Of a stretch of 64,000 nt of DNA, positions 43,265 to 50,546 are shown in pieces. Made by a program: the position numbers and the translations under genes. The DNA comes from Flammeovirgaceae bacterium BBD 1991-12 (GTDB taxonomy: Bacteria; Bacteroidota; Bacteroidia; Cytophagales; Cyclobacteriaceae), in assembly GCA_001657315.1 (NCBI GenBank), contig LYSV01000004.1:1-64000 (forward strand), in the 5' to 3' direction. Position 1 is the first letter of the stretch. Every line of letters begins with the position of its first letter. The notes under the pieces were generated by a model. The model did no database searches. It worked only from the letters and a program-made list of their open reading frames with translations, and was not told the DNA's origin.

Positions 43265-44626
43265 TCACACCACCTTCCCCTCCTTGCTCAACTCCTTTCG
43301 GATACCCGCGATCAGATCGCTGTGAAGAAGTATATTTTGCTTGCGGGAGAGTGCCTGCAGACAGGTATACTGAACGATGTTCATGATATGTGCTCCCGTG
43401 AGCTCATACTGCCTTGCAACAGAGGACAGATCGATCTTGTTTTCCAGCTTTATCTTAGGCGGAAATGCCTTTTTCCAGAGCTGCTGTCGCTCATTGTATT
43501 TCGGCTGAGGGAAATAGATATGTGATTGAAACCTGCGTGTGAATGCATCGTCTATATTGCTCTTGAAGTTAGTGGCTAAAATGACCAGACCGGCATAGGT
43601 TTCGGTACGCTGCAGTAAAAAGGAAACCTCCTGGTTGGCATATTTGTCATGGGCGTCACGTACGCTGGTGCGCTTGCCGAAAAGGGCGTCCGCCTCATCA
43701 AAGAAAAGGATCCAGTCCTTATTTTCGGCCTTATCAAACAAATTGGCCAGGTTCTTTTCCGTTTCCCCTATGAATTTTGACACTACCATCGAGAGGTCGA
43801 TCTTGTAAACTTCTTTGCCGGTATATTTTCCCAACAATGAGGCTGTGAGTGTTTTGCCCGTACCCGGCGGGCCATGGAACAGCACCCTGTATCCTGGTTT
43901 TATCTTCCTGCTCATCCCCCAGTCATGGAGTAGCGTATCTCCGTGCTTCACCCATGCTTCCAGGTCACGGATCTGATCTATGGTATCGGAGGGCAGGACA
44001 AGGTCATCCCATTCCATTTGTGTTTCGATGCGCTGCGCCGGAAAGTTGATGCCAAACCGGGGAGGTGTAATGGTGGAGAGGGTGAAAAGCTCCACATACT
44101 CCTGTGACATTACGATCTTGCCACTCATGGCCGGCTCGCCGGCGGGAGGGTCCTCCAGGTACAGCACCTGTTGTTTGGCAAAAAAGTGATCCTGAGTGAA
44201 CAGTTTTTGCGCGTTGAACCTAAGGGCAAGGTCATCGCCGGCCAACAAATACACGGCTGTTTCCCCCGTGGGCATAAACCCTCTGAAGTTTTTACCCCTT
44301 ACGCCGCCCAACTGTGGGAAGTCCCCGGCTTTGGAAAGGTTTTTCTGAATTACCATATCGAAATAATCCGGCCGGAGGTGGGGTGCCAGGGCCAGAATGA
44401 GCACCAGCCTTTCCTCAGTGTTCAGCGAGTGCTGCTTGATGTATTTTGCATAGCTGTCGGCGTGTCCGTTATTTTCCGGTGGTGGCAGCAAGCCAATACC
44501 TGGGACAGCAGGGCGTTGTGTTATCCTGACTTCGATCACACGGCTTAGCCAGCCCAGTTCGGCGTAAAATGAATGCGTTTCCAATGTCAGGCTGTCATGA
44601 TCCTGAATGGCTGCGGATGTTTTCAT
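43265..44626 (-). CDS. AAA+ ATPase of the contractile injection system (Afp15-like)
   Basis: From ATG 44626 the protein has 453 residues. The N-terminal 200 residues are specific to this family. The AAA+ core has Walker A GPPGTGKTLTASLLGKYTG (about 251), Walker B ILFFDEADALFGKR (about 307), sensor 1 LVILATNFKSNID and an arginine finger in DDAFTRRFQSHIYFPQP. Such ATPases are a standard part of eCIS loci, probably needed for assembly or cargo loading. The ATG lies 2 bp after the stop of the TPR membrane protein; an in-frame upstream Met would overlap that gene. It is the last gene of the operon. Confidence 0.92.
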   Translation of the reverse strand: MKTSAAIQDHDSLTLETHSFYAELGWLSRVIEVRITQRPAVPGIGLLPPPENNGHADSYAKYIKQHSLNTEERLVLILALAPHLRPDYFDMVIQKNLSKAGDFPQLGGVRGKNFRGFMPTGETAVYLLAGDDLALRFNAQKLFTQDHFFAKQQVLYLEDPPAGEPAMSGKIVMSQEYVELFTLSTITPPRFGINFPAQRIETQMEWDDLVLPSDTIDQIRDLEAWVKHGDTLLHDWGMSRKIKPGYRVLFHGPPGTGKTLTASLLGKYTGKEVYKIDLSMVVSKFIGETEKNLANLFDKAENKDWILFFDEADALFGKRTSVRDAHDKYANQEVSFLLQRTETYAGLVILATNFKSNIDDAFTRRFQSHIYFPQPKYNERQQLWKKAFPPKIKLENKIDLSSVARQYELTGAHIMNIVQYTCLQALSRKQNILLHSDLIAGIRKELSKEGKVV

Positions 44627-44628
44627 GT

Positions 44629-45351
44629 TTACTGGGTTCTTATACTTAAGTTCTTTTTCAAATTTTTTGCCCACTGATTGTCTGGCTTATCTTTTATCAC
44701 CGAATCCAGCTGGGAGATGGCTTTTGTTGTATCTCCCAGCGCCAGATGGGCACGGGCCGTTTGATAGATCGCGTAGGGACTTAACTGGACGGATGAATTC
44801 TCAAACTTCTTAAGCTGGTCTGCAAGCTTTTCTCTGGTCTTCTCATTTTCAGGGTTCTCACTCACCTTGCTGATCCCCTGTTCCAGCTTCACGGTAGGGG
44901 TGGCCAGCCGCTCCCACAGCCGTTTGGTATCTTCTGAGGGAGGATTGTTCTGAATTATTTTTTCTGTCATCTCAAGGGCCTTCACACTGTCACCCACAGC
45001 CGCCTCACCCTCCGCGATCTCTCTCAAAAAGTCCGGATCTGTAATAGGCCTTGACTCCAGGGACTTCAGCCTTTTATCCAGCTCTGCTTTAGTGGCTGAG
45101 TCCGAGGGGTTTTCAGCGATCTGCCGTTTTGCTCTTTCTACATACAGCAGGTCTTTACCCAGCTGAAAGTTCTGAATACCGGGGAAGCCGATCATTACAA
45201 TAGGGATGGGGAAGAAAAGCACCAGACTTTTAATGGGTCGGTGTTTGATCACAAAAAAGACCAATACCATTACAAGCACAACAAAGAGAAATATGCCCAG
45301 GAAAAGGAGGACAATTTCGTAGAGATACAGACCGTCGAGTTGCTTATTCAT
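44629..45351 (-). CDS. Membrane protein with TPR-like repeats in the eCIS operon
   Basis: The protein has 240 residues: two membrane helices at about 10-35 (LYEIVLLFLGIFLFVVLVMV) and 41-60 (SLVLFFPIPIVMIGFPGI), then a soluble helical part with repeats such as DPDFLREIAEGEAAVGDSVK, ALEMTEKIIQNNP and AIYQTARAHLALGDTTKAIS, QLDSVIKDKPDNQWA. It could dock the sheath-tube machine or its ATPase at the membrane. No named family. Confidence 0.72.
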   Translation of the reverse strand: MNKQLDGLYLYEIVLLFLGIFLFVVLVMVLVFFVIKHRPIKSLVLFFPIPIVMIGFPGIQNFQLGKDLLYVERAKRQIAENPSDSATKAELDKRLKSLESRPITDPDFLREIAEGEAAVGDSVKALEMTEKIIQNNPPSEDTKRLWERLATPTVKLEQGISKVSENPENEKTREKLADQLKKFENSSVQLSPYAIYQTARAHLALGDTTKAISQLDSVIKDKPDNQWAKNLKKNLSIRTQ

Positions 45352-45367
45352 TTTCTGAGATATTAAT

Positions 45368-45673
45368 TCATGGAAGGTGTGTCCTTAACCATTGCTCATC
45401 ATTCGCTTTGTTGGTGTAATTCCAAAGTAACTCCTTATCTTCCATAAGCGTCTGGGTTATCAAAATGGTACTGTCAGTATCAAGTTTGTAATCCTGCCGG
45501 TAATACTTCAGTACCTTGCAAAACCTGTCAGGGAATGATGCTGGAAAAGATGAAATTTCCGTGTAGACCAGAGCATCTTTTCCCCTGATCACCGGCCTGA
45601 ATTCTACGTAGGTATCAGTCATACATGCATAAAATTGTATACAGATGGCAGAAGTTATTAATATCCTTTTCAT
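45368..45673 (-). CDS. Small lipoprotein in the eCIS operon
   Basis: From ATG 45673 the protein has 101 residues with a signal ending in a Cys (KRILITSAICIQFYAC), then TDTYVEFRPVIRGKDALVYT and a C-terminal NKANDEQWLRTHLP. The frame is open upstream to 45799 inside the DUF4157 gene, but a Met at 45673 gives a proper signal and leaves a normal 13-bp gap. Function unknown; a release or lysis aid is only a guess. Confidence 0.65.
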   Translation of the reverse strand: MKRILITSAICIQFYACMTDTYVEFRPVIRGKDALVYTEISSFPASFPDRFCKVLKYYRQDYKLDTDSTILITQTLMEDKELLWNYTNKANDEQWLRTHLP

Positions 45674-45686
45674 TATACCTGAACCT

Positions 45687-47114
45687 TCAGGGGCCTGTCC
45701 AGCTAAAAGACGAACTGTTAAACCAGTAATCATTGATATTGACACTGCCGGATAATCTTTGAGTCCACAGGGCTTCCATTTGAAATGGTTTCGCACCACG
45801 GCAGGACTGCATTAAAAGTCCATCCTCATCCGAGACATTGCCATGCCCGGGAATAAAGGCACCCAGTCCGGCATGCCAGTCATAAGGGTCATGCCACCGG
45901 TGTTCCACAGTGCCATGAATGTTGACAATATCCTCGATCCTCTCCAGGGTGAAATGCCCTGTTGATCGGATAGTACTGGTACCACTGGCGTAATACAATT
46001 CCTCAAAAACACTGGCAGTGAGCTGGGCATCCCAGTAGTCGTCAAATGTACGGCTTTGGCCATGCGTCATACCATCCGCCAGGTCTTCCAGACTACTTTC
46101 AAACCTTCCCTGGTTCCTTTCTTCAGCATCAGTGACTGCGGAAAAGCCCCGCAGCCATGCGACTGAAAGTGTTCTTTTGGCCCCTGATCCTGCCAAAAAA
46201 TGTTCGAGATTATCGGCTGCCACATTATACCCGTCTTCTCTTGCCGACCTGATCATGGACCGGTAGTTCTCTTCAATCTCATCCAGCCTTTCTGCATCCG
46301 GGCAGCTTACCTGCTCTTCATTCACACCACTCTGCGGACTGGTACCTCCTTCACGATCCATGGACAACATTCCGTCCTGTCCACCCTGTTGCTGGATAAC
46401 GTGGGTTAGCTCGTGGGCCAGGAGGCGCCTGCCGGCACTGGTTTCCGGATTGAACTTCCCGCTGTTGAAATAGATGTCCTTTCCGTGAGTAAAAGCCTGA
46501 GCCTTCAGTCTTTTGTTCATATCGATGGAATTCTGATCCGTGTGGATATTCACATCACGGAAGCTCGCTCCGAAAGATGATTCCATTTCTGTCCTGACCT
46601 TTCCACTGAGGGGTCGGCCCCGTCCTGAGGAATTTTTGATCTGACCAGTGATGGAAGGGCTTGCCATAGTAGCGTTGCTTCCTTCTGATTTGGTCTGCAG
46701 CTCTCCCTCTTCTTCTTCCTCATGCATCTCCTGCACGAGCATTTCCTCTTCCTCCCGGGCTTCCTCCCCCATAGCCTGCAGGTCCGGCTTTTCCTGTACC
46801 AGCTTGTCCTCCTCCATTCTTTGCTCGGCGGTGCCGAGTCTTTCATCTTCCAGGGGTGTGGCCAGGCTTTCCCGCTGGATACTGCTGATCCCTTTCTCCT
46901 GTATGGCTGGTGTATTTCTGTTGTTCACAACGGCATCTGCCATAGCATCTGCCTCCTGCTCATACTTATCGCCGGGTTGGCCTATGGTCAGCCCCTTTGC
47001 CTGGAAGAAGGGTGAGGTTTCACCGGTTTTTGATCCGGTCTTTGCGCCAAAAAATGGCTCCTCGGTTTTTTCCTGCACATGTGGGTTGCGGTTTCTACGA
47101 TGGGAGCGTTTCAT
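45687..47114 (-). CDS. DUF4157 (eCIS core) protein, 475 aa
   Basis: An N-terminal basic tag (KRSHRRNRNPHVQEK) and a FFxAK-type segment lead to LTIGQPGDKYEQEADAMAD, the short motif that heads DUF4157 proteins. A Glu-rich linker (MLVQEMHEEEEEGELQ) precedes the DUF4157 domain (about 175-245): EMESSFGASFRDVNIHTD, AQAFTHGKDIYFNSGKF and the metalloprotease-like LLAHELTHVIQQQGG (HELTH at 234-238). The C-terminal 230 residues are unique, with Trp-rich WHDPYDWHAGLGAFIPGHGN. DUF4157 proteins are linked to eCIS and are often cargo. This tail is a candidate effector domain of unknown kind. Confidence 0.88.
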   Translation of the reverse strand: MKRSHRRNRNPHVQEKTEEPFFGAKTGSKTGETSPFFQAKGLTIGQPGDKYEQEADAMADAVVNNRNTPAIQEKGISSIQRESLATPLEDERLGTAEQRMEEDKLVQEKPDLQAMGEEAREEEEMLVQEMHEEEEEGELQTKSEGSNATMASPSITGQIKNSSGRGRPLSGKVRTEMESSFGASFRDVNIHTDQNSIDMNKRLKAQAFTHGKDIYFNSGKFNPETSAGRRLLAHELTHVIQQQGGQDGMLSMDREGGTSPQSGVNEEQVSCPDAERLDEIEENYRSMIRSAREDGYNVAADNLEHFLAGSGAKRTLSVAWLRGFSAVTDAEERNQGRFESSLEDLADGMTHGQSRTFDDYWDAQLTASVFEELYYASGTSTIRSTGHFTLERIEDIVNIHGTVEHRWHDPYDWHAGLGAFIPGHGNVSDEDGLLMQSCRGAKPFQMEALWTQRLSGSVNINDYWFNSSSFSWTGP

Positions 47115-47126
47115 AATGAATAGGAT

Positions 47127-48404
47127 TTAGTCACACACAAAATTTACCAGATCGACAAAATCGAATTTGCCTTCATTGCGACCCAGCTCCGGCCGCCATT
47201 TGGGATGTAGAACCTGGAAGGAATGTTGGTCGTAGTTCAAAATAGCCAGGAAGCACTCCAACATAAGGCGGCTTCCCATAGGACCGAGGTGTTCACCACC
47301 ATGCCCCAGCACCTGAGCTTCCTTCAATACATAGTACCAAAGGGGTGTGCCACCCATTTTTCTGGTCTCTTCTATTTCCAGCGGCTCGATACACATCCTC
47401 CGGGCTATGTCCTCCCCGGAAGCCAATCCATAGACCACTCCTCTTTTCAGATTCCTATAAGGTAGCGATCTTTCGTATTTATTCCCAGATTTTATAAAAG
47501 GAATATCATGAAATATCTTACCGATCTTAGTATCGATAACGCGGGCGTACTGTACACATCCGTCCTCAAAATCAAACATGAAACGCCAGTCTACATATTC
47601 CTCCATCTTTTGAAAGGCACCCAGTTCGAAAAGGCTCTTTTCGGTATCCTCGTTGATACGGTTGTCCTCCCGGGTCTGTGAGTGGCCGGTCCGGAATACG
47701 GCTCCTGCAAATTCCAGTGGCAAAAAGTCAGGGCAATCGAAGTATTTGGGACCATTGGCCAGAATATCTTCAAATATGGTCCAGTCCGTGATCTTGTAAA
47801 GATATTCATGCAAAATGAGCCACTGATAGTACCAGATCACCCACCGGCGGGCTTCCTGAAAGGTTTCATTGGCAGAGCAGTATGATTTTACCTGATCCAC
47901 CATTTTGTTATGGAACAGGATGAAGAGCATGTGCATCTGTGAAACAATGATGTTCTCGTCGTTGCGTGCATCAGGTATAATGGCTTTCTCCTGTGCGTTA
48001 CGCTGGAGGTCGTACCACGAGTACTCACCCTTTTCGTACTTTTCTCCCAAAAGGAGCTTATCACGTGACTTTGCGTCGTAAAGAAAATCCTGATTCCACT
48101 GGCCGTACATACAGTCGAGATCCAGCCGTATGGTGCGGTCATTAACGAAGGTCTCTATCTGATTGTAACCTCTGAATTTAGAGGTCACTTCAAACGTCAT
48201 GTCATGGGCAAGGAACTGCCCGAAAATGGCAAGCCCGTTGCTTACCACCTTGCTGTCTTTGCATTGCCATTGATAGTCGATCATTAGCTCGGTGAGATCT
48301 TTAAGGTGACTGTCACTTACGATCAATGGCTTAAGTTCCGGGAAAAGCTTTCCGTAGCTTTTCCTCTCATCGAGGTGGAACTCTGTTTTCTGTAGGCTTT
48401 GCAT
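47127..48404 (-). CDS. Animal-type haem peroxidase in the eCIS operon
   Basis: The 425-residue protein matches the animal haem peroxidase family. The distal His lies in FGQFLAHDMTF (His67, Asp68), the R-x-x-E motif of mammalian peroxidases in ARNDENIIVSQMHMLF (Arg147, Glu150), the following HN in FILFHNKMVDQ, and the proximal His in FRTGHSQTREDNRI (His241). All key residues look intact. There is no signal peptide, so it is cytoplasmic until loaded or released. It would use peroxide to make hypohalous or organic oxidants or radicals. Its place between structural and DUF4157 genes of one operon suggests cargo, protection or crosslinking activity. Confidence 0.9.
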   Translation of the reverse strand: MQSLQKTEFHLDERKSYGKLFPELKPLIVSDSHLKDLTELMIDYQWQCKDSKVVSNGLAIFGQFLAHDMTFEVTSKFRGYNQIETFVNDRTIRLDLDCMYGQWNQDFLYDAKSRDKLLLGEKYEKGEYSWYDLQRNAQEKAIIPDARNDENIIVSQMHMLFILFHNKMVDQVKSYCSANETFQEARRWVIWYYQWLILHEYLYKITDWTIFEDILANGPKYFDCPDFLPLEFAGAVFRTGHSQTREDNRINEDTEKSLFELGAFQKMEEYVDWRFMFDFEDGCVQYARVIDTKIGKIFHDIPFIKSGNKYERSLPYRNLKRGVVYGLASGEDIARRMCIEPLEIEETRKMGGTPLWYYVLKEAQVLGHGGEHLGPMGSRLMLECFLAILNYDQHSFQVLHPKWRPELGRNEGKFDFVDLVNFVCD

Positions 48405-48459
48405 AGTTGAAGGGTTTTAGCATTACATTTAGTGTTTCAAAAATCATCAGGTAACCCGC

Positions 48460-49050
48460 CTAAGGGCCCGGTAGAAATTCTTTCAAAAGCCCGGCGATGG
48501 CGGTGATCAGCCAAAGTAAAATGGTAGCCAGGTAGATCGCGATCTCTGCCTCTGTTTTACCCCAGCCTTTGTTACCGGAATAGGAATTCATCAGTACATC
48601 AATCTCCTTTCCGACAGCTCTGCCGGACGCATCGGTCCGCAAGGTGAGATAGGGTTTTTCCAGCAAGCCTGGCTTTTCCAACTGATTGATCATAGAATAA
48701 GGTCCCGCATTGTCATCCGGAACATTAAGATCTTCCTGTTCCTTTTTTCGTTTCTCCAGTACCGCTGCCTGTTTCCGAAAGGCAATGGAGAACTGAATAT
48801 GTCGTTTCCCCCACCGAAAGATGAACCAGGTAATGGCGGCACCAAAAAACCCGCCAATCGTAATAGCCATGGCAGGTAACTTCAATATCTCCAGCCACAT
48901 GATCAGCACTGACACCCCTGAAACCAGCGGAACTATCCACAGCAACCTGAAGCGTGTTTCCTCGGTTTCGCGGATCTTCTGGCAGATCTCCCGGTACAGC
49001 GCCTGATCATCCAGGGTCCTGAGGTTCACATTGAAGTTCTCGTTTTTCAT
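48460..49050 (-). CDS. Membrane protein next to ParA in the eCIS operon
   Basis: The 196-residue protein has a polar N-terminal 35 residues, two close helices (FRLLWIVPLVSGVSVLIMWL and AMAITIGGFFGAAITWFIFR), a charged soluble middle of about 80 residues and a C-terminal helix (IAIYLATILLWLITAIAGLL). It starts 2 bp after the ParA stop, so the pair is probably translated together. No family recognised. Confidence 0.7.
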   Translation of the reverse strand: MKNENFNVNLRTLDDQALYREICQKIRETEETRFRLLWIVPLVSGVSVLIMWLEILKLPAMAITIGGFFGAAITWFIFRWGKRHIQFSIAFRKQAAVLEKRKKEQEDLNVPDDNAGPYSMINQLEKPGLLEKPYLTLRTDASGRAVGKEIDVLMNSYSGNKGWGKTEAEIAIYLATILLWLITAIAGLLKEFLPGP

Positions 49051-49052
49051 AT

Positions 49053-49826
49053 TTATCGTATACGGCCGAGTAGTTCAGCTCCAAATTGTTCATAGTCTTT
49101 CGCTCCGTTGCTGCTTTTGGCAAACCGGAATATGTCCATACCCCTCTCCTGTGCCTGAGCAAGGGCGATGTTGCTACGAATGAAGGTTTCAAAGACCTTC
49201 CGATCGTACAGCCGGTGCATGTGCTCCGATACCTGCCGGTGCATATTCTTTCGGGCATCAAACTTGGTCAGCAAATATCCCAGCACCTGGAGTTGAGGGT
49301 TGAGTTGTTTACTGATGAGCTCCAGTGAGCGCATGAAGCTCTGCAACCCTTTCAGGGGAAGATATTCCGCCTGCAGCGGCATGAGCACCCAGTCACTGGC
49401 CACAAGTCCATTGACGGTGAGCATGCCCATGGCCGGTGGGCAGTCAACCAGCACAAAATCATATTTGGTTTTGGCTGAGGACAGAAACTGCCTGAGCAGT
49501 TGCTCACGCCCATAAACACTCACCAGCTCAAGCTCCGCCGAGGCCAGTTCCAGAGAAGCCGGTATAAGATCCACCTCATTGATCTGAAAAAGCGAATAGT
49601 CCAGCGGCGCATCGTGTCCACTGGCCAGTCTTTTGAAGATGTGGTAGATGTTGGGCTCAGGCTCATCTGTAAGACCCATGGACTGGGTGAGGTTAGCCTG
49701 GGGGTCGAGGTCCAGCAGCAGCACCTTTTTACCCTGGTTGCGCAGGTAGGCCGCCAGGTTAAGCGCCGTGGTGGTTTTACCGGAGCCTCCTTTTTGTATG
49801 GCAATGGAGATGGTGACGGTAGTCAT
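49053..49826 (-). CDS. ParA/MinD-family ATPase in the eCIS operon
   Basis: The protein has 257 residues from ATG 49826 (a GTG at 49832 is also in frame). The deviant Walker A KGGSGKTTTALNLAAYL, the switch regions LLLDLDPQANLTQSMGL and YDFVLVDCPPAMGMLTVNGL, and a C-terminal DIFRFAKSSNGAKDYEQFG are all of ParA type. No ParB gene or parS-like repeats are beside it, and neighbours are eCIS genes. A role in placing assembled injection machines within the cell, as ParA-like proteins do for other large cargos, is inference. Confidence 0.9.
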   Translation of the reverse strand: MTTVTISIAIQKGGSGKTTTALNLAAYLRNQGKKVLLLDLDPQANLTQSMGLTDEPEPNIYHIFKRLASGHDAPLDYSLFQINEVDLIPASLELASAELELVSVYGREQLLRQFLSSAKTKYDFVLVDCPPAMGMLTVNGLVASDWVLMPLQAEYLPLKGLQSFMRSLELISKQLNPQLQVLGYLLTKFDARKNMHRQVSEHMHRLYDRKVFETFIRSNIALAQAQERGMDIFRFAKSSNGAKDYEQFGAELLGRIR

Positions 49827-49851
49827 GCTCACTCTGTTTTTTGTTTAAAGT

Positions 49852-50544
49852 TTATACCGGTCTTCGAGACTGCCATCCCTGATTTTCGAGACGCTGCAGT
49901 ACTTCCTTAAACCAACTATACTCCTCAGTATCAGGATCCTCCCAAACATTTTGCCATGTAACCGATATCGTCAAATTCACAAACCCGAAATCAGTGGATA
50001 CTTCGTAAAAAATGGGTGGATACATCATAAAATCCTTCCCGGGGCCGAATACCCAGTACCCGGTATTCATAGCATGTAAAGCAATCTGAGAGCTGTTGTT
50101 ATACCGGTCATAAAGCAAAACCGAGTCGTTCGATGATCTACTGATCCTGCACCCACTGGCATACACTCTGGCTGATGAGATCCCATAATAGTACCCCGGA
50201 ACGGGAGATAAGTTCAAAACGGACCTCAACCACTCTTGAGAAGGAACTGCCTCCTTTTGTATCAGTACTTCGGTGCCGTCATCGAAATAGTCAAGGATAC
50301 TTCTATAGTCATATTCTGTGCTTTCTCTGACAAAAAGCCAGTTTCCTGATACATCGGACGGAAGTTTCTGTACATTATGGAATTTCTGGTCGAATAAACC
50401 GATATGCATTGCCAATACATCCGGCTGTATGATAGAACTTATCATCCTTTCAGCCTCCACAACCTGTCCTGCTGATTTTTCCGACATTTCGCGCCGAAAA
50501 CGAAACCTTTTTCCTCGATCAGTAAATAGTCTTATTTCTCTCAT
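49852..50544 (-). CDS. Unknown protein after the toxin-like DUF4157 gene
   Basis: The 230-residue soluble protein starts 2 bp after the 1563-residue gene. It has a basic start (REIRLFTDRGKRFRFRRE), then GNWLFVRESTEYDYRSILDY, FFDDG-like YFDDGTEVLIQKE and WVFGPGKDFMMYPPIFYEVS and a Trp-rich end. It resembles no family I can name. Its position directly behind the toxin-like tail makes it a candidate immunity protein or chaperone. Confidence 0.6.
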   Translation of the reverse strand: MREIRLFTDRGKRFRFRREMSEKSAGQVVEAERMISSIIQPDVLAMHIGLFDQKFHNVQKLPSDVSGNWLFVRESTEYDYRSILDYFDDGTEVLIQKEAVPSQEWLRSVLNLSPVPGYYYGISSARVYASGCRISRSSNDSVLLYDRYNNSSQIALHAMNTGYWVFGPGKDFMMYPPIFYEVSTDFGFVNLTISVTWQNVWEDPDTEEYSWFKEVLQRLENQGWQSRRPV

Positions 50545-50546
50545 AC

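Noticed and set aside
49053-49826. Plasmid or chromosome partition locus
   Set aside because: ParA has no ParB or parS-like repeats beside it and shares tight spacing with eCIS genes.
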